NCBI RefSeq assembly: GCF_001704415.2
Contig: NC_030824.1
Coordinates: 31,429,022 to 31,493,021 of the forward strand
Reading direction: 5' to 3'
Origin: Capra hircus
Taxonomy: Eukaryota > Chordata > Mammalia > Artiodactyla > Bovidae
Length of the DNA: 64,000 nt
Shown here: piece by piece, positions 9,556-21,490 of the stretch
Numbering within the stretch: the first letter of the stretch is position 1
Layout of the letters: every line of letters starts with the position of its first letter
Position numbers and translations under genes: made by a program
The notes under the pieces: model-generated
What the model saw: only the letters and a program-made list of their open reading frames with translations
What the model was told of the DNA's origin: nothing
Databases searched by the model: none

Positions 9556-10459
9556 AGAGAAATGATACTAATTTTCAAAACAGGGTCAAGAAGTCTTCTT
9601 GTCCAGGGGTTCAAAGCTCCGCGCAGTCTCCATTTTCCTTCCTGCATCCTTGGGTAAGGGATGTGTGTGCTGAAGAAGGAGCTTCACACCCCCATCCCCC
9701 TCCAGAGGTACAGAGCCTAGTGAGGCTACATGGCTTATTCACTGCTTTTGCCAACACATCTTCAATCCATCCTTTTATGTCACTGTCTACATTTCAAATC
9801 TCTACATCCAACCAAGCTATTTCCAGCCCTGCGGACCCCAGGGTTACTCTTCAATGATAGAATTGGTGTGATCTTGGATGAGCTGGGAGGCTTTTTTATA
9901 GCACTTTAAAAGACCAAACAAAATAGCCAAATAGAATGTGACTACACAGAATAGAAACAGTCAGACAGGGAAGGTGAGTGGGTGGGTTAGGCCACAGACC
10001 CACACAATTAAAATAATTTTTTTTTTTAAGTGTAACTCTTTCCCGGCATGCAAAATTGAGGCCCAGAAAGGAACATTTACCATGTGGAATTTCTAAGATC
10101 CACCTCAAAAGGGCACACCCAGAGCGCCAGGAGGCTGAAAGTGGAGAGTCCGGAATCTCTGAGGGCCCTTCATCCTTGAACTCTCCTGACAAGGAGGCAG
10201 CGGGGGTGGGTATAGGGCAGGGGGGGACTGGTGACCTGGCCTCTCCCGTGCCACTGTCGTGCCCTCCACCTCCCAGGAAACACGGCAGGTGTCCTTTGCT
10301 AAAATCCTTACCCCCACCCAAGAGTTCTGGGACCTGACCAAGTCTGCAGGATGCAGGTTCCTGAGAACAAACCAAAAAAAAAAAAAATTTCCCCCCCAAA
10401 ATTAGCTTTGCAATGAATAGATGGTTTCTCTCACAATCCTGTTACCATTCTTTTTAGGC
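9556..10459. other. Intergenic, GC-richer block
   Basis: 10,100-10,340 is relatively GC-rich and gives overlapping open frames on both strands up to 167 codons. These shadow one another and show no splice sites, domain or repeat family I recognise. It ends in an A14/C8 homopolymer pair near 10,375-10,397. Confidence 0.3.
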
Positions 10460-10690
10460 TCAAGCATTTGAATCCTGAAGTTGAACTGCTTGGTTTTGCT
10501 TTTTAGCCCATGAGATCCTGGAAAAGAACCTGAATTTCTACACCTCAGTTTCCTCACGTGTAAACTGAATGAAATGATAGAATCTATCTCCATGGTAAAG
10601 CAAACAGAAAGTCAGATATCACACACTAAACACCACGCAGCGTGTGGCACAGGTCATTGAAAAATGTTAGCTGCCGTTAGGTTTTATATA
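10460..10690 (+). mobile_element. MIR SINE fragment
   Basis: CCTCAGTTTCCTCACGTGTA followed by GTGTGGCACAGGTCATTG and AAAATGTTAGCTG matches the order of the MIR core and 3' part. Diverged by many substitutions. Confidence 0.65.
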
Positions 10691-10804
10691 ATACAAAGTA
10701 TTCTCCTAAATAGTATGTGCACATTAATAACCTAGATATTGATTTGAAATTAAAGTGTGTTGTTAAACATAAAATTTTATGCAATTCAGCAAGATGTCTG
10801 CCAT

Positions 10805-11935
10805 TTTAGGAATGCAAATTAAAACCACAATGAGATATCACCTCATACCCATTAGGATGGCTACTGTCAAGATATCACTTCTATGTGAAATCTAAAGTAT
10901 GATACAAGTCAGCATATTTACAAAACAAAAACAGACTCACAGATATAGAGAGTAGACTGTGGTTGCCAAGGGGAAAGATTGGAAGAGGGAAGGATTGGGA
11001 GTTTGGGATTAGAAGCCGCACACTATTATATACAGAATGGATAAAGAGAGGAGTCCTACTGTATAGCACAGGGAACTATATTCAGTATCCTATAATAAAC
11101 CATAATGGAAAAGAATATGAAAAAGAATGCATAGATATATATGTAATGTAACTGAGTCACTTTACTGTACAGAAGAAATTACTACAACATTGTAAATAAA
11201 CTACACTTCAATAAAATTTAAGAAAAAAAAAGGATGGTTACTGTAAGGAGCAGTAGGACAGGAAGAAACTTGTGTTTGTGATAAGATGTGGAGAAATTGT
11301 AATCCTTGTGCACTGTTGGTGGGAATATGAAATGGTACAGACACTATGTAAAAGAGCAATATACGGTTCCTCAAAAATTTAAAAATTGAATTACCACATG
11401 GTTGAGCAATTTCATGTTTGAATTTATACCCTAAAGAGCTAAAAACAGGAACCCAAAGGGATATTTGTACACACATGTTTACAGCATTATTATTCATATT
11501 AACCAAAAGGTGGAAGCGAACAGTGTCTATTGACAGATGAATGTGTATCTATGCAATGGAATATTGCTCAGCTTTAAAAAGGAAGAAAATTCCGATACAC
11601 ACTAAAATGGATGGCATTGGGGACATTGTGCTAAGTGAAATAAGGCAGTCACAAAAGCACATACTATACTATAAGATTCCATTCATGTGAGGTGCATGGA
11701 ATCATGACCCTCATAGACAGAAAGTAGAATGGCAATTGCCAGGGGCTGGGGAGGGGGAGTGATGGTATAATAAGTCTGGAAATTTCAGTTGTGCAAGGTG
11801 AGAACATGTCTGCGGATGGTGGGGATGCTGGCAACACAAGTGAATGTACTCACAACCACTGAACAGCACTTAAAAGTGGTCCAATTTTATGACAAATTTT
11901 ATGCTATGTGTATGTTACAACCATAATTTTTTTTA
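10805..11935 (+). mobile_element. Old L1M: ORF2 end and 3' UTR, split by a younger L1
   Basis: Before and after the 10,871-11,230 insertion the sequence follows the L1 ORF2 C-terminal coding region: AATTAAAACCACAATGAGAT, GGAGAAATTGTAATCCTTG, AACCAAAAGGTGGAAGCG. The 3' UTR with GCCAGGGGCTGGGGAGGG then follows. Coding frames are heavily interrupted. Confidence 0.8.
10871..11230 (+). mobile_element. Younger artiodactyl L1 3' end inside old L1
   Basis: About 360 bp of L1 3' UTR (ACAAAACAAAAACAGACTC, CTGTATAGCACAGGGAAC, TTTACTGTACAG) ending in an A-rich tail. It is bracketed by AGGATGGCTACTGTCAA (10,854-10,870) and AGGATGGTTACTGTA (11,231-11,245), a diverged target-site duplication of the host L1. 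Confidence 0.85.
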
Positions 11936-12100
11936 AGTTTATCATTAGTTTTCAGTAATGTGACATCTGTTAATATATATAATTCTAACCATCTTGTCCC
12001 TCACACCCATCTTTCAGATATAGAAACAAAGTTGTACAAACTCCTTCTCTGAGAGTGAAAATATGAAACCAGAAATGTTTCCCTCTAAGAAAGCAAATCA

Positions 12101-12228
12101 GGGGAGCTCCCTGGTGGTCCAGTGGTTAAGATGATGCACTTCCATAGCAGGGGGCATGAGTTCCATCCCTGGCTGGGGGAACTAAGATCCCACATGCTGT
12201 ACAGTGCAGCCAAAAAATTAAATAAAAA
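12101..12228 (+). mobile_element. CHR-type tRNA-Glu SINE
   Basis: GAGCTCCCTGGTGGTCCAGT head, GGGGGAACTAAGATCCCACA body and a GCAGCCAAAAAATTAAA tail. This is the short form of the family. Confidence 0.85.
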
Positions 12229-12429
12229 GTGAATCTTTTTATTTTTTGGTTTGCTTTTGCACCCATTTTAATGAAAAAGACACTGTGAATCAGAACATTT
12301 GAATCTAAAAAAATAACAAAAACACTTTGCTTATTTAAATCCTGTGTCCAATACATTGTACTGATGCTTTAACAAAGCAGAAAGATACTACATACGTGTG
12401 ATGCAAGGAATTAAACAGAAAATCTACTA

Positions 12430-14230
12430 GCTAACCAATCAGGCTGCGGGTATAGCATCAATTAGGATTGAATTCAAATTCTGTTCTTTAATATTAGAAG
12501 TAGGAGTTCCAATTCTGGTAGTGGAAGGATAGCTTGTATTGGATTATCCCTCTTGCTGATAACAATTATAAATGCTGGACAAAATATGAAATCAACAACA
12601 ACAACAAAAACCAGTTTGAATACACTGGAGAGCAGCTCAAAGCAGGATTGATCAGGCAACGATCCTTGAAGGAAGGGAAGCAAATGAGGTCACCTATACA
12701 ATGAACTGGCATTTCCCTTGTGGGCCCCTCCCAGTCACTGTGTCCTACTTGGGACACAGTTCAAGCACGGGGTCAGTCCCTCTGTGCTCAAGAAGGTCAG
12801 ACTTCCTTCTCCAGAAGATGAGAGGAGAGACTCACAGAGGAGAGAGTGCTGAGTCTGCATAACAATGCCCTTCCAGTCACTGCCAGACTCCAGAACCATG
12901 AACATCCAAAGTGAGGGCCTAAGAAATCTAGCAGAAAGCAGCTGCTGGAAGGCTGAGGAGTTGAGCAGACACTCCAGCTGCTGTCTGGGCCTAGGAAGAT
13001 GGAAGGCTGGGGATAGGATTTCATCAAGTTAAAGGGACTTCATGAGCACCTGGGGCTTCCAGTGAAAACTGCAAAGATCCATTTAGTTCAGTTCAGTTCA
13101 GTTCAGTTGCTCAGTTGTGTCTGACTCTTTGCGACCCCATGAATCGCAGCACACCAGGCCTCCCTGTCTATCACCAACTCCCAGAGTTCACTCAGACTCA
13201 CGTCCATTGAGTCAGTGATGCCATCCAGCCGTCTCATCCTCTGTCGTCCCCTTCTCCTCCTGCCCCCAATCCCTCCCAGCATCAGAGTCTTTTCCAATGA
13301 GTCAACTCTTCACATGAGGTGGCCAAAGTACTGGAGTTTCAGCTTCAGCATCATTCCTTCCAAAGAAATTCCAGGGCTGATCTCCTTCAGAATGGAATGG
13401 TTGGATTTCCTTGCAGTCCAAGGGACTCTCAAGAGTCCTCCAACACCACAGTTCAAAAGCATCAATTCTCCGGTGCTCAGCTTTCTTCACAGTCCAACTC
13501 TCACATCCATACATGACCACAGGAAAAACCATAGCCTTGACTAGACAGACCTTTGTTGGGAAAGTAATGTCTCCGCTTTTGAATATGCTATCTAGGTTGG
13601 TCATAACTTTCCTTCCAAGGAGTAAGCATCTTTTAATTTCATGGCTGCAATCACCATCTGCAGTGATTTTGGACCCCCCCAAAATAAAGTCTGACACTGT
13701 TTCCACTGTTTCTCCATCTATTTCCCATGAAGTGATGGGACCAGATGCCATGATCTTCGTTTTCTGAATGTTGAGCTTTAAGCCAACTTTTTCACTCTCC
13801 TCTTTTGCTTTCCTCAAGAGGCTTTTTAGCTCCTCTTCACTTTCTGCCATAAGGGTGGTATCATCTGCATATCTGAGGTTATTGATATTTCTCCTGGCAA
13901 TCTTGATTCTAGCTTGTGCTTCTTCCAGCCCAGCATTTCTCATAATGTACTCTGCATAGAAGTTAAATAAGCAGGGTGGCAATATACAGCCTTGACGTAA
14001 AGGTTCATTAGCAGGAGTGAAAACCATGTCCCCAAACTGAGGGCTATGGCCTCTGAACAACAAAGCCCATAGCTCAGCATCTGTTTGTAATCTGTTTGAA
14101 GAAAAAAACCCAGTGCTCTTCAGAGGAACACAACATAATCCAGACTCTCTACAATGCTATCATTGATTACATGATGTCAAGAATATAACCAAATATTACA
14201 AGACATGGACAAAAACAGGAAAAATAATAA
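12430..14230 (+). mobile_element. L1M 5' UTR-like segment, split by BovB
   Basis: ATATGAAATCAACAACAAC, TCAGTCCCTCTGTGCTCAAG, CCAGTCACTGCCAGACTCC and, past the BovB, ATCCAGACTCTCTACAATGC and GAATATAACCAAATATTAC follow the order of an old L1M 5' region as I remember it. The BovB at 13,085-13,998 lies inside it. Confidence 0.45.
13085..13998 (-). mobile_element. BovB LINE 3' end with intact YADD motif
   Basis: The minus strand carries one open frame of 253 codons (to 13,302) covering RQGCILPPCLF, the NLRYADDTTLMAES palm motif (YADD at 13,860-13,871), the GPITSWEIDG block and the start of the C-terminal region. A frame change near 13,300 leads to the RRRRGRQRMRRLDG part, and the element ends in (ACTGA)n at 13,085. 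5'-truncated, no endonuclease, so not autonomous. Flanks AAAGATCCATTTAG and AAAGGTTCATTAG look like a diverged target duplication. Confidence 0.93.
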
Positions 14231-15457
14231 ATAGTGGTGAAAGCAGGTAGGAGGAGCAGGGAAAGAAGGAGGTAAGGGGAGAGTGGGAAGAAAAAGCAAC
14301 CATAGGAAAGACTATATGGCAGAAATACATAAATAACATCTTCAAAACAGAAGAAAACATCACAAGGGTTCATATTCATCCAATTAATTCAATATCATGT
14401 ATTAATCATAATACATGAAAATCTTACCACTTGACTGATAATATGATTATCACCACAATAAAGAGAAAAAAATTAATAAAAGAAACAGAATTTTCTTTTG
14501 GTTGTATTTTGTGGCACTTAATAGAAAAAATGTAAGGGACTCTGTTACACTCACTTTCTTCACTGAAAGAATAACCATTCAGATGGCCATTCAGATGTGA
14601 GTTTATGGCAAACCTTTTCAAAATTAAAATGCTGACATACACGGTAGAGAGCAGGGCACTCTCCTCATTTGAAGTTGTAGTAATGACACTGAGATTTACC
14701 CTTTAATAATAGTTAATGTGGCTTACCTATTGGATACATCTGATAATAGCAAAAAAAGGTGTCTTCCAGTTCTCAGTGTATTGAATTAGTTGAGGGTTGA
14801 AGTACCTAATTTTGCACATGGCAGCAGAATCCAGAGTTTCCATTGAGAGTGGCTTCCTCTTTGATTTCAAGTTACCTTTGAAGGTCAGTCAAGTACGACT
14901 ATACCTAAGAGATTTGAATAGCCACATTTCCTCTTACTCCCATGGATCTCAAGATCCTCAGAGTTTCCCCAAATGATGGGGTCTTTACAGGGAGGGTGCA
15001 ATAGGCTACAGAGGCCCATTTCACTTGACCTGGTCAGCTCAGGTGGAAGCATGAGCTTTATCTGTGGCTTTGAGAGACAAATGTTTATAAATGTTTTCAA
15101 TTGTTTTCTCTAGACCCAGTAAGGAAACCATCATTGGTCAGCTTCACACACCAAAAGCCTTCAACTTGTGATTTAATCTCTGGCCAATGACTCTAAGGGA
15201 GATTTTCCCTCCTGGCTCAGCTCTCCTGGAAGCTGCCCCTTTACCGTGTTCACATTGATCAAGAACTCCCCACTGGGGATCACATTATGGTAGCACATTC
15301 TTGGAGGAATTATTCTCATGACAGTGGTGCAGGATGCTACCATTTCCTGCTTTTAATGCCAGGGAGGCATTGCTGTGCCCCTAAATCATGCTTTATCCAC
15401 CCAGACAGGAGGGCTCAGCTGATGGTGACCGAGCATTGAAGGATTTGGTGAGCTCTA
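14231..15457. other. Intergenic, no feature assigned
   Basis: About 1.2 kb between two oppositely oriented BovB copies. No repeat family or gene recognised. Confidence 0.35.
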
Positions 15458-16362
15458 ATTGTCACCCTGCTTATTTAACTTCGATGCAGAGTACATTATG
15501 AGAAAGCTGGACTGGAAGAAGCACAAGCAGGAATCAAGATTGCCAGGAGAAATATCAATAACCTCAGATATGCAGATGACACCACCCTTATGGCAGAAAG
15601 TGAAGAGGAACTAAAAAGCCTCTTGAAAGCAAAAGAGGAGAGTGAAAAAGTTGGCTTAAAGCTCAACATTCAGAAAACAAAGATCATGGCATCTGGTCCC
15701 ATCACTTCATGGGAAATAGATGGGGAAACAGTAGAAACAGTTGTCAGACTTTATTTTTTGGGGGTCCAACATCACTGCAGATGGTGATTACAGCCATGAA
15801 ATTAAAAGATGCTTACTCCTTGGAAGGAAAGTTATGACCAACCTAGATAGCATATTCAAAAGCAGAGACATTACTTTGCCGACTAAGTTCCGTCTAGTCA
15901 AGGCTATGGTTTTTCCTGTGGTCATGTATGGATGTGAGAGTTGGACTGTGAAGAAAGCTGAGCACCGAAGAATTGATGCTTTTGAACTGTGGTATTGCAG
16001 AAGACTCTTGAGAGTCCCTTGGAGTGCAAGGAGATCCAACCAGTCCATTCTGAAGGAGATCAGCCCTGGGATTTCTTTGGAAGGAATGATGCTAAAGCTG
16101 AAACTCCAGTACTTTGGCCACCTCATGTGAAGAACTGACTCATTGGAAAAGACTCTGATGCTGGGAGGCATTGGGGGCAGGAGGAGAAGGGGATGACCGA
16201 GGATGAGATGGCTGGATGGCATCACTGACTCGACGGATGTAAGTCAGAGTGAACTCAGGAGTTGGTGATGGACAGGGAGGCCTGGCGTGCTGCAATTCAT
16301 GGGGTTGCAAAGAGTCGGATATGACTGAGCGACTGAACTGAACTGAATTGAACTGAACTGAA
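15458..16362 (+). mobile_element. BovB LINE 3' end, plus strand
   Basis: Begins within the ATTGTCACCCTGCTTATTT block, keeps YADD (15,569-15,580) and the GPITSWEIDG and MYGCESWTVKKAE segments, and ends in repeated ACTGA units. A missing codon near 15,620 and a one-base change near 15,742 break the frame. Confidence 0.93.
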
Positions 16363-17377
16363 GTGACTTTCAAACCAGCATTTTAAATGAGTTTTTGGAA
16401 TCATGTGAGATAGAAGTGCATAATACTTATTAACCATTGTGGTACTTATTTCTCTTTTGAATAGTCTATTAATTTATTTCTACCATGAAACAATTCTTTC
16501 TCCCTTCTCTCCACTCCACCCTTCTCTCTCTGTTCTCCACCTCCTTCACCACCTCCCACCCTGCCCCAGATCTTTTCAAGGATTCTTCTGCTCTGATCCA
16601 TACATTACTGAAGGTGGTTTTCATCACAGAAGTCTGTAAAACACATGAATTCCTCAGGTTCAGTGTGAATCCTCTATTGACAAATCAAAAGGATCTTTGA
16701 AACCAGTGTTTCCAACCCAGGTGGAGCTCTTGGCTGCCCATTCTTTCTCAAGACCTCCTCTCATCACCCCACACAGAAGCCTAGAGAAAGTTCTTTCCAT
16801 CCCAACAACAAAATAAGCATTTGTCCCTCCCCCTTTTAAGATATTACTCACAGCAAATGAGCATCAGCATTTCACTAAGTATTTATCACTTTGTTAAATC
16901 AGGCTGGTATTTGTCTTCTGAGAAGCTCCTGGCAGTGTGGAAGAGCTGGAAGTGTGTTCGATGCAATGTAAGTGTGAGAGAGAAGATGAGGTGTGTTTTT
17001 ACATGTGAGTGCAGGTGAGGAAGGACAGGTGTAAATATAGTGGGGAGGGGTGTAAAAACATAGGTTAAGAGGGGAAAAAAAAGGAAACAATAGACACTTA
17101 CATGTTTTATAGCTTCAAAAAAATGTTTTTTTGTCAAGGTACCACAATGCATTTGGAAAACATTCTAAAGCCCTTAAGACTTTTTTTTTCCCCTGGCTTC
17201 TTTCTAAATGATGATAAACTTTTATCTTGGAAAATTAAGTACATTGTTTGTGGGCATTCTGCAAAGGGACTATTTCTCTGTTGATGACTGTTTCAGATAC
17301 AACATAGTGAATGACTGAAAATTTTCAGTTGTATCTACTCTTTCCATAGTGTGTGTGTACATAAAATTGTGTATCAA
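16363..17377. other. Intergenic, no feature assigned
   Basis: Contains a pyrimidine-rich stretch (16,490-16,580). No repeat or gene recognised. Confidence 0.35.
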
Positions 17378-17628
17378 TGTTATCAACCAGGGCTCTTAGC
17401 CTGCTTAATCAATAGAAGTTGCTCAGATAACAGACAGACATTTAGGTAACGCTTTATTGGGGCCCGGCTGTAGCTGGAGGAAGCCAAACCAAGTAACAAG
17501 TTTCCTTGCTCATCATCTGAGGTGGAGGCAGGTTCCTTAAATGGGGTGAGGGTAGAGGTGTGTCCATGGGTCAGGCCAGAAGCATGACTTAGGTGGTCTG
17601 CCCATGTCTTTGGTGGTATTGTGTGCAG
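17378..17628 (-). mobile_element. Possible LTR 3' part
   Basis: On the minus strand an AATAAA (complement of TTTATT near 17,453) is followed by about 70 nt ending in GGTTGATAACA, compatible with an R-U5 end. No matching second boundary or target duplication is visible. Confidence 0.3.
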
Positions 17629-17767
17629 ATGGTTAGATAGCATCACCAATTCAATGGGCACGAATTTGAGCAAACTCCAAGAGATAGCGGAGGACAGAAA
17701 AGCTTGGCATGCTACAGTCCATGGTGTCGCAAAGAGTCAGACACAGCTTAGTGAGTGAACAGCAAGA
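17629..17767 (+). mobile_element. BovB LINE 3' fragment, old type
   Basis: ATAGCATCACCAATTCAATG, GAGCAAACTCCAAGAGATAG and GTCGCAAAGAGTCAGACAC followed by GTGAGTGAACAGCAAG are the last 140 bp of an old BovB with an AAC/AGC-type tail. Confidence 0.75.
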
Positions 17768-17967
17768 AATCCATGATTTGCCCCAGCTGCTCATGCAGGC
17801 AGTTATTTTTAGTCCTAAATAGTTTCTTTGTTTTTTGTTGCTGGAGGAGACATCTGTCCAGGTGCAACCATTACAGCAAAGGGTTCCAGGTCCCAGGTCT
17901 CAGCCTGTCTCATAAATGAGCTTCCAGACAATCTCTCCTCCAAGAAAGTGGACTGATTTTATGCTTG

Positions 17968-18229
17968 CTCTCTATCTATATATTACTATGCATTAATATA
18001 CATATTATTAATATACTTTAATATGTATATAATATAATATACATTAACATAATACATATTTATATATATTAGAGAGAGAAAGGACAAGAGGATATACAAA
18101 GCACCCAACTGATAGCTGAGACCAAGCTTTGTCTTCACCAGGGGACTTCTTTTCACATTAATATGTACATATAATATATTATTATATTAATGCATATTAT
18201 ATATAACATACATTATAATTATGTGTGTA

Positions 18230-18261
<32 letters not shown>

Positions 18262-18262
18262 A
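17968..18262. repeat. AT-rich block with inverted arms
   Basis: Two TA-rich stretches (17,968-18,078 and 18,159-18,262) flank about 80 bp of ordinary sequence. CTCTCTATCTATATATTA at the left is mirrored by TTATATATATTAGAGAGAG at 18,059-18,078. The right block ends in a (TA) dinucleotide run at about 18,226-18,250. Confidence 0.6.
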
Positions 18263-18355
18263 TGGCTTGGGGGCTGGCAGAGGGAGAGGGCTGGGGTTAG
18301 AATACAAAGGCCCCTGGGTTTATCCTGGGTTGCTCTCTTTCCTTTATGCTCCCTG

Positions 18356-18690
18356 AATTAGTGTACTAGGGCTGCCATAACAAAATACCCTCTGAAAGTA
18401 TTTTCTTATAGTTCTGGAGGTTGAAAGTCCAAGGTCAAGGTGCTGGCAAGTGTGGTTCTCTGAGGCCTCCTCCCGAGCTGCAGGCGGCTGCCTTCTCACT
18501 GTGAGCGCATCCCTGGTGTCTCTTCTCTTCTCCTTTTAAAGACCTCAAGTCCTATTGTTTGGGGCTCTACAGTTATGCCCTCATTGTAACCCTAACAACC
18601 CCTTTAAAGGCCCCATCTCCAAATATAGTCACACTGATTGGGGCTTCAACGTAAGGATTTTAAGGGTACCGTTCAATCCATAGCAGAGGC
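18356..18690 (-). mobile_element. MaLR (MLT1/MST-like) LTR
   Basis: GTGTACTAGGGCTGCCATAA, AGTTCTGGAGGTTGAAAGTC, CCTGGTGTCTCTTCTC and CCCATCTCCAAATATAGTC follow the reverse complement of a MaLR LTR. Old, diverged, no internal region attached. Confidence 0.7.
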
Positions 18691-19012
18691 CACTGAACCA
18701 CCAGGTGGTAAAGAGGAAGCTCTCAGGTTCGTGATGGCAGGAGCCCCTATGTAGCTCAAAGGAACATTCATGAAACATTCTTTATCAGTGATGATGCTCC
18801 AGGCACACTTTCCCTCTGCTCATGGTGGGTGAGATCCTTAAAAACTGACTTGTGGTCCTTTGGGTCCCTTATAATGGCCCCCAGTACTTGTGTCTTTCTA
18901 GGAAATGCTCTGCTGAGGTTGGGGTCTCAGTTTTGTAGTTGGTTTTTAGTATCACACAGCCCATCCTGGAAAACAAATTTTAGCATACTTTTTGAGGCAT
19001 TTTAAAAAGATT

Positions 19013-20580
19013 GAAGTAGAAGCAGAAGAGATGAAGAAGAGATGGCAAGAATACACAAAAGTACAAAAAATATCTTAATGACCTAGATAACCATGATGGC
19101 GGGGTCACTCACCCAGAGCCAGGCATTCTGGCGTGTGAAGTCAAGTGGGCTTTAGGAAGCACTATATCAATAAAGCTAGTGGAAATGATTTAATTCCAGC
19201 TGAGCTATTTAAAATCCTAAAAGATGATGGCATTAAACTGTTGTGCTCAATATGTCAGCAAATTTGGAAAACCCAGCAGTAGCCACAGGACTGGAAAAGT
19301 CAGTCTTCATCCCAATTCCCAGGAAAGGCAGTACCAAAGAATGTTCAAACTATTGGACAATCACACTCATCTCCCATGCTACTAAGGTTATGCCCCAAAT
19401 CCTTCAAGTAAGGCTTTAGCAATATGTGAACTGAGAACTTCCAGATGTACAAGTTGGGTTTAGAAAAGGCAGAGAGACCAGAGATCAAATCATCAGCATT
19501 CGCTGGATCATAGAGAAAGCAAGAGAATTCCAGAAAAATATCTACCTCCGTTTCATTGACTGTGCTAAAAATTTTGACTATGTGGATCGTAACAAACTGT
19601 GTACCACGTAACAAACCTTAAAGAGGTGGGAATGCCAGATCCTCTTGTCTGTCTCCTGAGAAAACTCTATGTGCATCAAGAAGGAACAGTTAGAACCTTA
19701 TAGAACAACCGACTGGTTCAAAATTGAGAAAGGAGTAAGGCTGTTTATTGTCATCGTGTGAAATGCCAGGCTGGATGAGAAACAAGCTGGAACAAAGATT
19801 GCTGAGAGAAATATCAGCAACCTCAGATATGCAGATACCACCTTAATGGCAGAATGTGAAGAGAAACTAAAGAGCCTCTTGATATGATGAAGAGCAGAGT
19901 GAAAAAGCCGGCTTAAACCTGAGTTTTAAAAAAACTAAGATCAAGGCATCTGGTCCCATCACTTCATGGCAAATAGGGGAGTAGTTGAAAGCAGTGACAG
20001 ACTTCCTCTTTTCGGGCTCTAAAATCAGTGTGGATGGTGATTGCAGTCATGAAATCAGAAGCTGATTGTTTCTTGGCAGGAAACTTATAACAAAGACAAT
20101 GTATTAAAAAGCAAAGACATCACTTTGCTGACAAAGTCCATATAGTCAAAGCTATGGCCTTTCAAGTAGTCATGTACAGATGTGAGAGTTAGACCATAAA
20201 GAAGGCAGAGTGCCAAAGGATTGATGCTTTTGAACTGTGGTGCTGGAGAAGACTCTTGAGAGTCACTTAGACAGCAAGGAGATCAAACCAGTCAATCCTA
20301 AAGGAAATCAATCCTGAATATTCATTGGAAAGACTGATGTTGAAGCTCCATTACTTTGATTATTTGATGTGAAGAGCCAACTCATTAGAAAAGACCCTGA
20401 TGCTGGGAAAGAGTGAAGGCAGAAGGAGGAGAGGGTAACAAAGGATAAGACAGTTGGATGGCATCACCTATTAAATGGACATGAACTTGGGCAAACTCCA
20501 GGAGATGGACAGGGAGGCCTGGCATGCTTCAGTCCATGGGGTTGCAAAGTAATGGACATGACTTGATGATTGAACAACAA
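19013..20580 (+). mobile_element. BovB LINE, old copy, 1.57 kb
   Basis: Covers the linker after the endonuclease (GAAGAGATGGCAAGAATACA) and the whole reverse transcriptase, ending in GAACAACAACAC. The first catalytic block reads FIDCAKNFDYVD and the palm motif reads NLRYADTT, with one aspartate codon lost. Many stops and frameshifts. The internal site reads like NPEYSLE, the older subfamily form. Confidence 0.9.
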
Positions 20581-20582
20581 CA

Positions 20583-20637
20583 CTGTTGATTTACAATATT
20601 GTGTTAGTTTCAAGTATATAGCATAGTCATGCAGTTA

Positions 20638-20680
<43 letters not shown>

Positions 20681-21490
20681 TTTTTCAGATTCTTTTCCAT
20701 TATAGGGTATTACAAGATACTGAATATAGTTCCCTGTGCTATACAGTAGGTCCTTATTATTATACTTTTTGTATATATAATTCTTTTAAAATATATACAT
20801 GTATCTATTCTTTTCAAATTCTTTTCCCATATTGGTTGTTGCAGAATAATGAGCAGAGTTTCCTGTGCTATACAGTTGGTCCTTATTGGTTATCCATTAA
20901 AAATATGGTAGCATGTACATGTCAATCCCAAACTCCCTAACTATCCTTCCCTCACATCCTTTCACCTATGTTATCACCTAGGTTTGTTTTCTATGTCTGT
21001 GAGTTTGTTTCTGTTTTGTAAATAAGTTCATTTGTATCATGTTTTAGATTCCACAGACGAGTGATGTCATGTGATATCTGTATTTCTCTGTCTGACTTAA
21101 TTCACTTAGTATGATCATCTCTGAGTCCATCCATGCTGCTGCAAGTGGCATTATTTCATCCTTTTTTATGGCTGAGTAGTAGTCTATTGTATGTATGTAC
21201 CACATCTTTATCCATTCCACTGTTGATGGACATTCGATTGCTTCCATGTCTTGGCCATTGTGAGTAGTGCTGCAGTGAACACTGGGGTTCATGTATTTTT
21301 TTAAATTAGAGTTTTCACTGAATATATGCCTAGGCGTGGGGTTGCTAGATCATATGGCCACTGTATTTTTGTTTTATAAGGAGCTTCCATACTCTTCTCC
21401 ATAGTGGCCGTTCCAATTTATGTTCCCACTGATAGAGTAAGAGGGTTCCCTTTACTTCATACCCTCTCCAGCATTTATTGTTTGCAGACT
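20583..21490 (-). mobile_element. L1 3' UTR and ORF2 C-terminus
   Basis: The minus strand encodes 82 codons (21,292-21,044) ending in the L1 ORF2 C-terminus, with DYYSAIKKDEIMPLAAAW and SELSQTEKYRYHM recognisable. It is followed by a 3' UTR containing a (TA)n run and two CTGTATAGCACAGG-like copies, suggesting a local duplication in the UTR. It abuts the tail of the BovB at 20,580. Confidence 0.85.
20640..20680. repeat. (TA)n microsatellite in L1 3' UTR
   Basis: Near-perfect TA run of about 20 units, lying at the position where this L1 family normally carries a TA run. Confidence 0.85.

Noticed and set aside
9896..10399. 167-codon minus-strand ORF
   Set aside because: It overlaps open frames on the other strand in a GC-richer block, has no splice or domain signal, and runs into a MIR-bordering homopolymer.
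13302..14063. 253-codon minus ORF as a gene
   Set aside because: It is BovB reverse transcriptase sequence plus a short non-homologous lead-in from flanking DNA; it is a truncated retrotransposon.
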